This document shows positions 11,983-22,209 of a stretch of DNA of 64,000 bases, piece by piece. Positions within the stretch are counted from its first letter, which is position 1. Every line of letters starts with the position of its first letter. The translations under genes and the position numbers were made by a program. The notes under the pieces are model-generated. The model did no database searches. It had not been told where the DNA came from and saw only the letters and a program-made list of their open reading frames with translations. The stretch comes from Elgaria multicarinata webbii (Eukaryota > Chordata > Lepidosauria > Squamata > Anguidae). The stretch is from assembly GCF_023053635.1 (NCBI RefSeq), contig NC_086179.1, forward strand, positions 4,540,001 to 4,604,000, written 5' to 3'.

Positions 11983-12148
11983 TGGTGACCCTATGGAAAG
12001 GAGGACAGGGCTCCTGCATCTTTAACAGTTGTATAAAAAAGGGAATTTCAGCAGCTGTCATTGTTATGCCTGCAGTACCTGGTGAAATCCCCTCTTCATC
12101 ACAACAGTTAAAGCTGCAGGAGCCCTACCCTCTTTTGTATCTGGTCAT
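11983..12148. mobile_element. hAT-like MITE (GTGACC family), monomer form
   Basis: A single half-length unit from TATGGTGACC to the TCTGGTCAT that sits at the centre of dimer copies. Confidence 0.7.
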
Positions 12149-12289
12149 CTGGGTAACGCCTTAGTGTCTGTCAGGCCCCGTTCCCCTTCTGGTTTTAGTT
12201 TTATTTCTTCTGGTTTTTGTTTTTAAATCTTAAACTGGGAAGTTGTCATGCTGCAAAGCAAAGTACTTCCCTCCCATGCTGTCTTTATT

Positions 12290-12416
12290 CAGCCTTCCTC
12301 AACCTGGGGTGCTCCAGATGTGTTGGACTACAACTCCCAGAATGCCCCAGCCAGGCTGGGGCATTCTGGGAGATGCAGTCCAACACATCTGGAGCGCCCC
12401 AGGTTGAGGAAGGCTG
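12290..12416. mobile_element. Palindromic MITE, nearly perfect hairpin
   Basis: 127 bp reading CAGCCTTCCTCAACCTGG... and closing with its inverse, with a centre of CCAGCCAGGCTGG. Arms match almost base for base. Related copies are at 11044, 42437, 49071, 50577, 54207, 57966 and 63479. Confidence 0.8.
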
Positions 12417-13336
12417 ATAGGTTCAAAGGAGTGGTTTTGTGTTTTGGAACTCAGGTTCCCTTCTCTGCCTTGTAATTAGGTGATTGGGAAAGGTTTTTTT
12501 TAAAATTATTATTTCCTTTCAGTCTCACCAGTTTGCCTCCTGAAAAATGAGTACCACACCCGCCTTTGGCCACGCCCACCATGGCAGCCGGGGCAGCCAT
12601 TTTGTGAGAGTGCCCACAGCACGCTCTCAAAATCCCAAACGCGCCCACAGACCCAAAAAAGGTTGGGGAGCTTTGACTTAGACAGAAAGAGAAGCCTGAT
12701 AACCAAAGTAACCCCATCTGTGCACCGGGGAAAAAACTATTTTTTGACCTGGAAAAATGTGCATACACCTGCTTTGCTGTTGTTGCATATTTATTTTGCC
12801 CACAATAAAAATACACCACATCTCAGGATGCTGGAAAATAAAGGTTTTATTTGAAGCCAATATGTTTTAGCCCACTATTATTTTGGAACCTTCAGGACGC
12901 CACAAAAATAAAGAATACATTATTAGCTCAAGCTTTTTTTTACACAAAACAACCACAAAAGCAGAAGGCTTTTTCAACAAACCAAATCACAATAACTATA
13001 ACATGCAGTGGAAACTTTATCTACTCACTCATATCAAAAATACCTACAGACATCTCTAGGCAGGTGTGTCTCCAAAATTCGAACCATGGCAACTGAGAGG
13101 ATTTCTTAAGACATCAGAGGAAGCATCCTTCTAACCCAAGAACAGGTGTTATCAATCCTTCGGAGATTAGAAATCAGGGATCATTCTTAGTTATCCAACA
13201 TCACAGTAAAACTCAAGGGGGTGTCAACAAAGTTTAAAAAACCAACAACCTTAGATTACAAAAGAGGAAAGAAATCTAATTTCTTATTTAAACCCTGTGG
13301 AGTCAAACGTTTTAGTTTTAAAATTCACTGGTTTAT
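12417..13336. other. No gene seen
   Basis: 12540-12640 has a 'ccacgcccaccatggcagcc..cattttgtg' block reminiscent of hAT-Charlie interiors. The remainder is AT-rich and unrecognised. Confidence 0.35.
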
Positions 13337-13587
13337 ATTGAATCCGCCTATGCCTCCTTACTTGGAAGCCTTATTCCCCGAATAAAAGTGTGGAGGGGAT
13401 TGGGACGCCAGGCTGCATAGCGGGTTGCGTTTGCACGGAAGTAAGTCCCGGTGAATTCCAGATGGCTCGGTCCCAAATTGAAGTGAGCCAATCCCAGCTC
13501 TCCTCTCGGCGCACGCATTCAGACTTCTGCGCAATTTGGGGTGTAGCTCGTCTTGCCTAGGGTGCAAAATAGTCTGGCACCGGCCCT
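13337..13587. mobile_element. hAT-like element, one end
   Basis: About 250 bp matches 4055-4316 and finishes in GCACCGGCCCTG, the inverse of the CAGGGCCGGTGC terminus at 3489. Confidence 0.55.
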
Positions 13588-13672
13588 GATGACCCCTGGC
13601 TTATTATATATTCTCAAGGATAAAGTTGAATCCAGGTTTCATGGCTTAAAGAGCTCAAGATAAGCATCTTGG

Positions 13673-14008
13673 GTACTGGGTAGGGTGACCCTATGGAAAG
13701 GAGGACAGGGCTCCTGTGTCTTTAACAGTTGCATAGAAAAGGGAATTTCAGCAGGTGTCATTTATAGATTTGGAGAACCTGGTGAAATTCCTTCTTCATC
13801 ACAACAGTTAAAGCTGCAGGAGCTATACTAGAGTGACCAGATTTAAAAGAGGGCAGGGCACCTGCAGCTTTAACTGTTGTGATGAAGAGGAAATTTCACC
13901 AGATTCTCCATATATACAAATGATACCTGCAGAAATCCCCTTTTCAATACAACTGTTAAAGATAAAGGAGCCCTGTCCTCCTTTTCATAGGGTCACTCTA
14001 GTACTGGG
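13673..14008. mobile_element. hAT-like MITE (GTGACC family), complete with 8-bp target duplication
   Basis: The element 13681-14000 is flanked on both sides by GTACTGGG (13673-13680 and 14001-14008). The 8-bp duplication is the hAT signature. Confidence 0.92.
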
Positions 14009-14029
14009 GGGAATTTCCCTCTTCTCTCC

Positions 14030-14140
14030 AACAGCCTTCGTTCGCTTAGTGAGTTCCAGATGGTTTGGACTACAACTCCCATCACCCAAGCTTCTTCTTA
14101 GGGAAGAAGGCTGCTCTACGTCACTGTTTTCGATGCGGCA
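14030..14140. mobile_element. Palindromic MITE fragment, same family as 12290
   Basis: Contains 'gttccagatggtttggacta' and 'caactcccatcaccc'. Confidence 0.4.
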
Positions 14141-14144
14141 TTCA

Positions 14145-14240
14145 GGGCTGGCCCTACCATGAGCGTGAGGCAGGTGCTTCAGATGCTGTGGGACGGGGAA
14201 GCGTTGAAGGGCAGAGCTGTGTCTGCAGCCCTGCCTGCCT
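14145..14240. mobile_element. hAT-like terminal fragment
   Basis: Begins CAGGGCTGGCCCTACCATGAG, a hAT-type end like that at 56080. Confidence 0.4.
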
Positions 14241-14317
14241 CTAGAGTTGAAGATGTAAGATGCGAGTGGCAGCCTGGTCACCCGTGTCACTGGGGATAGT
14301 GGTTTGGTCATCTTTAA

Positions 14318-14393
14318 GGTGGATTCTTGCAATGAGTGGGGGGTTGGACTTGATGACCTTAGAGACCCCTTCGAACTCTACGATTCGATGATT
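14318..14393 (+). mobile_element. Old CR1 3' end fragment
   Basis: Diverged version of the CR1 3' end ('gggggttggacttgatgacc..ttcgaactctacgattcg'). Confidence 0.6.
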
Positions 14394-15027
14394 GTGTGGC
14401 CTTCGTCTCGGATAGCAAAATGTTGTGGGCCCGCCCCGGCGCAGTGCCGCAATATGTCGCTGCATTTAGACCATGAATCGTGTTTGCAGTCTTTCAGAGT
14501 GTTCTTTTAAAGAAGGAAATCAAGGCTCCCGCTGCTTGAAACCAAGGCTCCAGACAGACTCTGCCTCTGTTTCCCCGAAGGACGGGTGCTTAACGGAACA
14601 CGCGCCGTGGCAATTCTGGAGAAAGGACGGCGCTGGTTTGCTTTCCTTTTTTTTGCCATTCTGTGGCATTCAGAGCCGAGAGGGTGACTCACTTCTAAAC
14701 AGGATGTTGCCAATTCCACGTTGCATTTGCTGTCGGGTTCGGCTCGCTGTTTCGTTTATGCGCTGGGAACGCTGAGTAGCCCATGATTGGAACAGTGGAG
14801 GAGCCTGTTTCGAGGACGGGAGCCCACGCAAGCCAAGATCGGTCTGGAGGCTGTGTTGACCTTCCTCACCCTGTAGCATGTGTGACGGGAAATGCCCGGA
14901 ACAGATTGTGTTTGCTATTTCTCAGGGAAAGTACGCATTTGCTGCAGTTTAGATATAGCCCCATCGTAAGGGAAAAGCCGGTGGTAGTTTCACTCTTTCT
15001 CAACACAGAGGGGATCTTTATTTGCAA
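14394..15027. other. No gene seen
   Basis: Nothing recognised; short open frames have no family resemblance. Confidence 0.4.
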
Positions 15028-15330
15028 TATTTATTTATTTTTACAATATTTATATACTGCTCCCCATTCAAGAATTTTGGAACGATGGACAAATCGAATA
15101 AAAGAATAAGGATAAAAAACCACAATTAAAAGTACATTTTTGAAAGAAACAAAGTAAACCACGGCTGGTAGTCAAGGGAAGGCTTCCTGGAGCAACGAGG
15201 TTTTCAGGAGGCTCCGGAAGGAGTACAAAGTTGGCGCCTGCCTGACCTCCAGAGGCAGGGAGTTCCAGAGGAAAGGGGATTGCGCGTCTGATATTAGGGT
15301 GGATCTGGGCCTGAGTAAAGTTATGTGTAG
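15028..15330 (-). mobile_element. L2-type LINE, 3' end
   Basis: The complement encodes SPFLWNSLPLEVRQAPTLYS and carries the L2 3' UTR ('tatatactgctcccc'). Confidence 0.7.
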
Positions 15331-15339
15331 CCAAAAAAG

Positions 15340-15408
15340 AAGGAACGTGTCACCAAAGAAGGGGACAACAGAGGGCACAATCTGCATAATATTTGCATAT
15401 GCTAATTT
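15340..15408. mobile_element. hAT-like fragment (GTGGCC-ended family)
   Basis: 'tctgcataatatttgcatat' and the preceding 'caccaaagaaggggacaac' match the interior of the 36271 element. Confidence 0.4.
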
Positions 15409-15518
15409 ATATTTGTATACTCGTTTTAATCTTAATTTTAGAATTTTTCTAAACCGCCCAGAGAGCCCTGGCTATGGGAGCGGTATATAAGTGCAATAAA
15501 TAAATAAAATAAATAAAA
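15409..15518 (+). mobile_element. L2-type LINE 3' tail
   Basis: 'aaaccgcccagagagccctgg' followed by an AAAT run, the plus-strand form of the L2 3' end. Confidence 0.7.
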
Positions 15519-15654
15519 ATATATCTATAGGTGTAAAAACTAGAAAGAATAACTCTAATTCAAATGGCGATACGAGACAGTTCGCCATAGTGGAGAAAAC
15601 TGACCAAGTGAATGTGGGCCTGCTGAATCCCAGCCTGCTCTCCCTCCGTAGGGC

Positions 15655-16010
15655 ACTTTATTTATTTATTTAGAGTATTTTTATCCCGCACCTCAGCCAA
15701 AAGGCTCTCGGAGCGGCTTACAATGTATCAGCAAAGAAGATAGTCCCTACCCTCAGGCTTACGTTCTAAAAAAAGACATGACACACAAGGAAAAGTGGAT
15801 GGGGAGGGAAGAGGGAGAAAATAAAAAGAAATTAAGGAGACTGTTCAGGCTGGTGGGAAGGCCCTGCTCCGTCCTCTCATCTCCCAATGGAGGGGCAAAC
15901 CAACAGCTCCTTCTTCTTCCCCACAGGGTGAAGATGTTAGCCCTGTGGGCGGGGGGTGGGTGGTTTTTCCAACTGAAGCAGGCTCCGATGGTCCCTGCCT
16001 GCTCCGGTCT
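15655..16010 (-). mobile_element. L2-like LINE 3' end, another subfamily
   Basis: TTTA run, then 'ggctctcggagcggcttaca' and 'cttacgttctaaaa'. The same arrangement is found at 63579-63740. The inner boundary is uncertain. Confidence 0.5.
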
Positions 16011-16225
16011 CCCGCGCATCTTCTTCCCCACAGGGTGACTTTAATCCTGGCTCGGACTGGACACCTCTCCAAATAGAGGACCGCTCCAAAATAGAAAAGC
16101 GTCTTCTGTGAATTTGTCCACTCGGCCACCCCCTGAGGCCTTTCATTTTTCTCCTCCTGTGTGAGCAAATGGCAAGTAGTAAATGCCTCTTCTTTGTTCT
16201 CCTGGGAAGCCCCTGCGCCTTTAAA

Positions 16226-16317
16226 AGCTGCACAACAGGCAGAAATCCAACAGGTGCAGCACGAGCCGTTATTCCATGCTAGACTTCACCTGTTGAGTTT
16301 CTGCCTGTTGTGCAGCT
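16226..16317. repeat. Inverted repeat, 31-bp arms
   Basis: 16226-16256 and 16287-16317 are complementary at 29 of 31 positions around a 30-bp loop ('agctgcacaacaggcagaaa' arm). Probably the core of a palindromic transposon. Confidence 0.8.
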
Positions 16318-17012
16318 ATAGGAGGCATGTGGAACGGGGAAGCTTTGGCAGGGGATATTTGGCATGGGCGGTGAGATGGGGGTAGGGAGCTGCTTGAGGA
16401 AGAGGAAGGGGCTGTGAGGTCCCCTAAGTCTCAGGGGGTGGAGCTTAGGAGCCATGGGGTGATGCTTCATAAGTCGAGGGGGTGGAGTCTGATAGGATGG
16501 GGTGGAGCCGAGTGGTGGTCAGGCTGTGGCCCCTGGTGGGTTACATGGGGTAGAGCCAGACTCTGGATGGCGCCTTACAGGTGGAGCCGGACAGACATGT
16601 GACAGAGTTAATAGCAAAAGCTTTCAATCCAAGCAGAACACAGCATGCCTCCTTGATCCTGTCCCCTCGTTTGACAATTTCCCTCCTTCTCCTGGAGAGC
16701 CTAGAAGGAAAGGGAGCTAACGTTGGGGCCCGCGGGCCTGGCACTCGGAGAAGAGACGTTGAGAAAAGTTGACGCCACCAACGACGAAACGAAAGATTGA
16801 GCAAGAACGACAACAAAAGACACAGTGCTGTAGAACGATGAGGTTGCAAACACTCCACAGTTTCACCTGCCATCCCTTTCTGGGGGTGCAGAGAGCTGTC
16901 GAACATTGATCATGGCGCACCCTCTGCCTCCGGCAACCCTACGCAATCCCAGGCTTTATGCTGCAAGTTGGCTCTTCCAACAGGTTTCTTCACAGAGAAT
17001 CCAAGCCGTAGG
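16318..17012. other. Upstream region of the first calmodulin-like gene
   Basis: G-rich repeats of 'ggggtggagcc' type at about 16435-16600, otherwise unrecognised. No exon claimed. Confidence 0.4.
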
Positions 17013-17029
17013 CCATAAAGAGGGTGTGG
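17013..17029 (+). promoter_or_regulatory. TATA-like box plus CACACCC (KLF/Sp-type) box of the first calmodulin-like gene
   Basis: CCATAAAG (17013-17020) is followed directly by GGGTGTGG (17022-17029), about 130 bp before the start codon. The same pair occurs before the gene at 31477, and the GGGTGTGG alone before the gene at 21958. GGGTGTGG is the reverse complement of CCACACCC, a Kruppel-like-factor site type. Conservation among paralogues is seen; binding is inference. Confidence 0.6.
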
Positions 17030-17157
17030 ACCGAGGTGGCTTGCCCCTTCATCTCTTTCCCTCTGCATGCCAGATTTTCCTGTTTCGGCAGAGATCACGA
17101 GCATGAGCTGTTCTTGAGAAGAGAGAGGAAAGCTGTGTGAGATCCCAGACGGCAAGC

Positions 17158-17607
17158 ATGGCTCAACGGCTGACGGAGGAACAGCTCGCAGAGTTCAAAG
17201 AGGCCTTCTCGCTCTTTGACAAAGATGGCGATGGAGCCATCACCACTACGGAGCTGGGAACGGTCATGCGGTCGCTGGGCCACAACCCCTCGGAAGCCGA
17301 GCTGCAGACCATGATCAACGAGGTGGATGCCAATGGCAGCGGCACCGTTGACTTCCCTGAGTTCCTCTCCCTGATGGCCAAGCGGACCAAGGACAACGAC
17401 AGCGAGGAGGAGATCCGGGAGGCCTTCCGCGTCTTTGACAAGGATGGCAATGGCTACATCAGCACGGCGGAGCTGCGGCACGTCATGACCAACCTCGGCG
17501 AGAAGCTGACGGACGAAGAGGTGGACGAGATGATCAAGGAGGCCGACGTGGACAGAGACGGGAAAGTGAACTACGAGGAGTTTGTACGGGTGATGATGGA
17601 GAAGTGA
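17158..17607 (+). CDS. Intronless calmodulin-like protein, four EF hands (149 aa, CALML3-type)
   Basis: An uninterrupted 149-residue frame has exactly the length of vertebrate calmodulin. Four canonical calcium loops are visible at residues 21-32 ([12 protein letters not shown]), 57-68 ([12 protein letters not shown]), 94-105 ([12 protein letters not shown]) and 130-141 ([12 protein letters not shown]), each with Asp at position 1 and Glu at 12. The LGEK motif of the third-fourth hand linker is kept. Compared by eye with calmodulin from memory there are about 26 differences (roughly 82% identity), many in the central linker (AKRTKDND), so it is not a copy of a classical CALM gene. The Met at 17158 was chosen because it aligns with calmodulin residue 1; an in-frame Met seven codons upstream has no counterpart in the family. 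A TATA-like and a CACCC-type box lie about 130-145 bp upstream and an AATAAA 150 bp downstream. The product should be a cytosolic Ca2+ sensor that binds target helices. Intronless calmodulin-like genes of this kind (CALML3, CALML5) are epithelial in mammals; that role is inference here. Confidence 0.9.
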   Translation: MAQRLTEEQLAEFKEAFSLFDKDGDGAITTTELGTVMRSLGHNPSEAELQTMINEVDANGSGTVDFPEFLSLMAKRTKDNDSEEEIREAFRVFDKDGNGYISTAELRHVMTNLGEKLTDEEVDEMIKEADVDRDGKVNYEEFVRVMMEK

Positions 17608-17759
17608 AGCATGCCTGAAGCGAGGTATTCGAGGTACAGGATTTTATGTGTGTTCACTCTAATTGTGCAATGCAGTAAATGTATACGGTGTTAATGAGTG
17701 TAAGCAGAAAAAGGGGTGCAGAGAAGTCCGATATCTGCCCTGAGGTGCTTCTGGGAGAT

Positions 17760-17765
17760 AATAAA
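17760..17765 (+). promoter_or_regulatory. Probable polyadenylation signal AATAAA of the first calmodulin-like gene
   Basis: This is a canonical AATAAA 153 bp after the stop codon. A T/G-rich stretch (the TTG microsatellite from 17807) follows about 40 bp downstream, as expected for a downstream element, although the microsatellite may belong to the L2 insertion. Confidence 0.5.
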
Positions 17766-17804
17766 GGGAAGGCAGGGATGGGAGAGGCCAGAACAGGTGG
17801 ATAT

Positions 17805-17806
<2 letters not shown>

Positions 17807-17849
<43 letters not shown>

Positions 17850-17872
17850 ATTATTATTATTATTATTATTAT
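17807..17872. repeat. TTG/TTA microsatellite
   Basis: Uninterrupted TTG units passing into ATT units. This probably grew from the 3' end of the adjacent minus-strand L2 copy. Confidence 0.9.
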
Positions 17873-18640
17873 ATTTATTTGTATCCCGCCTTCTCAAGGT
17901 GGCCTTACAAAATTTAAAACATACATGGGGGGGGGGGGAACCATAAACATTTAAAACACAAAACAAAATTATAAGACATTAACATAGATGGAGGGCCAGA
18001 CTATTCTCCAAAGGCCTGCTGGAACAAACAAGTTTTAGCCTGCTTCCGAAAGCCCATCAAGCAGGGAGCCAGCCTAGCTTCCCGGGAAGAGAGTTCCAGA
18101 GCACCGGAGCAGCCACCGAGAAGGCCCTTTCCCATGTCCCCACCAAGCGTGCCTGTGAAGAAGGTGGGACTGAAAGAAGGGCCTCTCCAGAAGATCTCAA
18201 AGCACGGGCAGGCTCATAAGGGAGAAGACGGTCTTTCAGATAACCTGGACCCGAGCCATATAGGGCTTTATAGGTCATAACCAGCACTTTGAATTGTGCC
18301 CGGAAACAGACCGGAAGCCAGTGGAGCTGTTTTAACAGGGGAGTTGTCTGCTCCCTGTAACCAGCCCCGGTCAACAATCTGGCTGCAGCTCTTTGAACCA
18401 GCTGGAGTTTCCGAACACTCTTCAAAGGCAGCCCCACGTAGAGCCCGTTACAGTAATCCAATCGGGATGTAACTAAGGCATGTGTCACCGTGGCCAGGTC
18501 CGACATCTCAAGGAACGGGCGCAGCTGGTGCACTAGCTTTAACTGTGCAAATGCACTCCAGGCCACTGCCGAAACCTGGGCATCCAGGCTCAGGGCTGAA
18601 TCCAGAAGCACACCCATGCTGCGGACCTGTGTGAGCAGAC
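17873..18640 (-). mobile_element. L2-type LINE, 3' part with 186-codon open frame
   Basis: The complement of 18057-18617 is open: LDYCNGLYVGLPLKSVRKLQ, MTYKALYGSGPGYLKDRLLP, RAFSVAAPVLWNSLPGKLG. It inserted just downstream of the first calmodulin-like gene. Confidence 0.88.
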
Positions 18641-19040
18641 ACAGTCGTGGTCAGCAGGAAAGACCAGCAGGGTTAGACAACAAGGCTTGACACTTGATCT
18701 GTCTCTCAGTATTCACTGATGCCCTTCCTTTGTTCTTCTCTTTTGCTTATCGGCAACCTTTTCCTTGGTGGGGGTGGGGAGAAATCTATCATGAGTTGGA
18801 GTTCCCAGTCGTCACTGCTTCCTGGTGTCCGTATTTATCTAAATCAGGACAGACGTGCGAAGGGCACCACTCAACAGAGTGGAATAACACGATCAAAATT
18901 TCTGTAGGTCACAGATGGGGTGGATGGGAGGATTAGCGGTGTCACTCGTCACTCGGGATGTCACTACCCAGTAGGGCTGGGCGGGAGAAGCAAGTTCAAC
19001 CTGGGAGCTGAATTGGCCCCGGTCCAGGATGTCAGGGGGA
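18641..19040. other. No gene seen
   Basis: Nothing recognised. Confidence 0.4.
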
Positions 19041-19573
19041 CGCATGCTAGAGTGGGCAGGGCCACTGCCCAGTGTGGGAGGAGCCATTGGTGCATGCGGG
19101 CTGCCCCCAACATTTTTACACAAAGAGACGCACGTCCCATCCACACACAAAGGCCTTCTTGACCAGGTTTTGGGGGTCCTTGGGCAAGACACCCTCCATG
19201 GGGCCCCTCCGTCAGTGAGTCTACTTCTCACCACCATGGACACCAGCTGCTCCTCCTCCTCCTCCTCCTCCTCATGGCTCCCGCTTGCTTGACAGGCGAA
19301 GAGCCAGGGAGGAAGTAGGCCATGGCATCTCCATCATCATCATCTCCTCCTCCTCCTCCTCCTCCACCTCCACCTCCTCCTCCTCCCTTCCATCGTTGTC
19401 TGGGCCAGAGCAAGAGGCAAGTGAACAACCACATTGCAATGGTGAAGAGGAGAAGCAATTCCAGGGAACTCTTGAGAGTGGACACCTGGCCAACTATGCC
19501 TACCTTGGTGCTGGTCTTGATCTCTGTCTTTCTCTTTTTACCTCTCTTCCTCTTCCTCTCTCTCTCCTTTGTC
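19041..19573. mobile_element. Degenerate hAT-like element with CCT microsatellites
   Basis: Contains CCT/TCC runs (about 19250-19275 and 19330-19386). The interior ('agccagggagga..ggccatggcatctcc', 'aagcaagaggcaggt' type blocks) recurs at 51975-52186 and, inverted in part, at 61424-61790. Confidence 0.4.
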
Positions 19574-19984
19574 TGGAAACAAAGCCCTATGAAGTGAGAC
19601 TGAAACCACTGGGCATGTTTAGCCTGGAGAAGAGAAGATGGAGGGGAGACATGAGAGCACTCTTCAAATACTTGAAAGGTTGTCACACAGAGGAGGGCCA
19701 GGATCTCTTCTCGATCCTCCCAGAGTGCAGGACATGGAATAACGGGCTCAAGTTAAAGGAAGCCAGATTCCAGCTGGACATCAGGAAAAAAATCCTGACT
19801 GTTAGAGCAGTACGACAATGGAATCGGTTACCTAGGGAGGTTGTGGGCTCTCCCACCCTAGAGGCCTTCAAGAGGCAGCTGGACAACCATCTGTCAGGGA
19901 TGCTTTAGGGTGGACTCCTGCATTGAGCAGGGGGTTGGACTTGATGGCCTTATAGGCCCCTTCCAACTCTATTATTCTATGATT
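19574..19984 (+). mobile_element. CR1 LINE, 5'-truncated
   Basis: Encodes [20 protein letters not shown] to the CR1 C terminus, then the 3' UTR and tail. Confidence 0.88.
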
Positions 19985-20294
19985 TTATGGTCCTGATCTC
20001 TGTCTCTCTCCTTTTATCTCTCTGCCTCTGCCCCCCCTCACACACACCCCATTCATACACATAAACACACTCCCTAGCCCCATTTCTTCAGCTGAAGTGG
20101 GGGGGGGGGCTTTCTTCTGTCCACTGCTGAGAGAGGAGCTCTTTACCTTCTCCCTGAGCTGCAGGTGGGAAAAAACACTTAGATGCGTAACTGTAACCCT
20201 TTGGGTCTTGGGGCAGGGCAAAGGGGTGGTGCTTGAGGAAGAAGCTTGGCGGGCCGTATTCGGCCCATGGGCTGAAGGTTCCCCATGCCTGCAA
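19985..20294. other. No gene; hAT-Charlie-like end at 20235-20294
   Basis: The last 60 bases ('cggcccatgggctgaaggtt', 'ccccatgcctgca') look like a hAT-Charlie terminus. The rest is C-rich and unrecognised. Confidence 0.4.
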
Positions 20295-20398
20295 TAGGAG
20301 TCCCTGCCAGTTGCTTTCCAGCCAGCGCTCACAATAAGGAGATCATTACGAAGGTCCACCTAGTCCAGCACTCTGTGTTCCTACAGGAGTTGGTCAGA

Positions 20399-20496
20399 TC
20401 ATAGAATCATAGAATCATAGAATAGCAGAGTTGGAAGGGGCCTACAAGGCCATCAAGTCCAACCCCCTGCTCAATGCAGGAATCCACCCTAAAGCA
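20399..20496 (-). mobile_element. CR1 LINE 3' end fragment
   Basis: Tail repeats and the first 100 bp of the reversed CR1 3' UTR. Confidence 0.85.
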
Positions 20497-20618
20497 CCCT
20501 AAATATGCCTTTGAGCAGCTCACAGTGTGACAGAGGGAGCCCCTCCTTATTGTTTCCCCTCAGCATTGGGTATGGAGATATATACTGCATCGGAACATGG
20601 AGGTTCCATTTGACTATG

Positions 20619-20990
20619 AAGAACATCAGAAGAGCCCTGCTGGATCAGACCAAGGGTCCATCTAGTCCAGCATTCTGTTCCCACAGCTGCCAACCAGCTG
20701 TTGGCTGGAACCCACAAGCAAGGCATGGGTGCATCAGCAACTGATGTTCATGGGCATACTACCTCTGCTACTGGACTAGTAGTCGTTAGCCTTCCCCTCC
20801 AGGAATTTGCCCAACCCCCTTTTTAAAGCCATCTAAATTGGTGGCCATCACCACGTCTTGTGGTAGTGAGTTCCATAGTTTAGCTATGTGCTGTGTGAAG
20901 AAGTCCTTCCTTTTACCCGTCCTGTATCTCCCACCAGTCATCTTCATGAGGTGACCCCGTTGGGTTGTAGTATTACGAAAGAGGAAGAAA
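20619..20990 (-). mobile_element. CR1-type LINE, second subfamily, 3' end
   Basis: The complement shows KDFFTQHIAKLWNSLPQDVV and FKKGVGQIPGGEG, then the 3' UTR ending near 'catcagaagagccctgctgg'. Confidence 0.8.
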
Positions 20991-21004
20991 AATGACATCC
21001 TATC

Positions 21005-21455
21005 CACACTATTCACAACAGGCATTATGCTTTATAACCATAGATAGACCTATATCCTCCGCCATGAATTTGTCCAATCCTTTTAAGAAAGAAGACGCCA
21101 TTTTAGAATCATAGAGTTGGGAGGATCCTGGTTGACATTTGGTTGGCCATTGTGAGTGCTGGACTAGATGGACCCTCGGTCTGATCCAGCATGGCACTCC
21201 TTACGTTCTCAATGGCCGTGTTGTCCAACCCCCTGCCTATGCCTGCAATCCACATCTACAGCACTCCTGATAGATAGGCAGCCATCCAGCGTCCGCTTAG
21301 AAACCTTTAACAAAGAAGAGCCACCCCCCCTCCGAGGCTGTCTCAATGCTGTACAACATCTACCATCAGGAAGTTCTTCTTGTCCACCAGCACGTCTCGT
21401 GGGCAGTGAATTCCATCGGTTCGTTATGCGTCATGTGAAGAAGTATTAATTAAAG
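21005..21455. mobile_element. Mosaic of old CR1-type 3' end fragments
   Basis: 21125-21210 is a plus-strand second-subfamily 3' end; 21211-21455 is a minus-strand, strongly diverged CR1 3' part ('gttgtccaaccccctgccta'). Confidence 0.55.
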
Positions 21456-21851
21456 ACTGTGTGAAGGAATAATAATGTCAACAGGCACCTTAGTTGGGGA
21501 AGACGTGCATTTCCGCAACAATCCGATTTATTACACGGCTAAGAAAATGTAACGTTCCTGCAACAGAATCCCTGTACCGAAAGGTCACCCCTGGACCCCA
21601 CACAACAAGCAGTGTGTTTCTTGCATGGAAACAACATTGACGGTGCACATCCCATAGTGTCGTCTTGATGTCACAAAACCGGAATGGGTGACGTGAGGAA
21701 AGTTACGACATAGGGTGTCTCCGCCTGCCAATTCTTCCTGAGGTTTGATTGTGGGCCGTGAATGTCTCCCTGAGGTTGATGAGGAGGTGTCCCTCCAACC
21801 GGTTCCTTCTCAAAGCAGTAGGATCCCAATCCAGTCCTTAAACCACAAGGA
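21456..21851. other. Upstream region of the short calmodulin-like gene
   Basis: No repeat recognised. From about 21830 it resembles the flank of the 17158 gene. Confidence 0.4.
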
Positions 21852-21859
21852 GGGTGTGG
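21852..21859 (+). promoter_or_regulatory. CACACCC box of the short calmodulin-like gene
   Basis: GGGTGTGG lies about 100 bp before the start codon, in the same context (AGGGTGTGGAC) as in the 17158 gene. The TATA-like position reads CCACAAGG where the paralogue has CCATAAAG, so the core promoter may be weakened. Confidence 0.5.
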
Positions 21860-21957
21860 ACTGGAGTTGCTGGTCCCTTCATCTCTTCATCACCAGGCGC
21901 TAGATTTTCCTGTTCTGCCTGAGCGTGTGGCAGAGTTGAGGAGAGAGAGACAGCGCC

Positions 21958-22209
21958 ATGGCTCACCGGTTCACAGAAGCAGAACTTGCCGTCTTCAAAG
22001 AGACCTTCTTGCATTTCGACTTAGATGGCGACGGCGTGATCAGCAGCAGGGAGCTGGCGACGGTGATGCGATCCCTTGAGCACCTTCTCCTCAACCTCAA
22101 GGAGACGTTCACCGACGAGAAGGTCAACGAGATGATCAAGCACGCCGATGAGAACGCGGACGGGAAAGTCACCTACGACGAGTTTGTGAAGATGCTGGCG
22201 GAGAAATAG
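21958..22209 (+). CDS. Short calmodulin-like protein with two EF hands (83 aa, in-frame internal deletion)
   Basis: The 83-residue frame starts with the calmodulin N terminus (MAHRFTEAELAVFKETF) and ends like calmodulin (YDEFVKMLAEK). Residues 1-40 align with calmodulin EF hand 1 (loop 21-32, DLDGDGVISSRE). Residues 42-83 align with calmodulin residues 108-149, that is the start of EF hand 4 and its loop (64-75, DENADGKVTYDE). About 66 codons covering EF hands 2 and 3 and the central helix are absent, without loss of frame. Both remaining loops keep their calcium ligands. The 5' flank (roughly 21840-21957) resembles that of the neighbour at 17158, including the GGGTGTGG box, so this is a tandem duplicate and not a retrocopy. 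The protein is more diverged than its neighbours. A lone EF1-EF4 pair is unusual; it may be a functional small sensor or a decaying gene still open by chance. No AATAAA is seen close downstream. Confidence 0.7.
   Translation: MAHRFTEAELAVFKETFLHFDLDGDGVISSRELATVMRSLEHLLLNLKETFTDEKVNEMIKHADENADGKVTYDEFVKMLAEK

Noticed and set aside
17137-17157. Upstream in-frame Met giving a 156-residue calmodulin-like protein
   Set aside because: The extra seven residues have no counterpart in calmodulins; the Met at 17158 aligns with calmodulin residue 1.
17679-17966. Poly-valine/poly-asparagine open frames
   Set aside because: Translation of the TTG/TTA microsatellite.
19285-19908. 207-codon open frame as a gene
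   Set aside because: It joins a CCT microsatellite, a degenerate hAT segment and a CR1 C terminus in one frame by chance.
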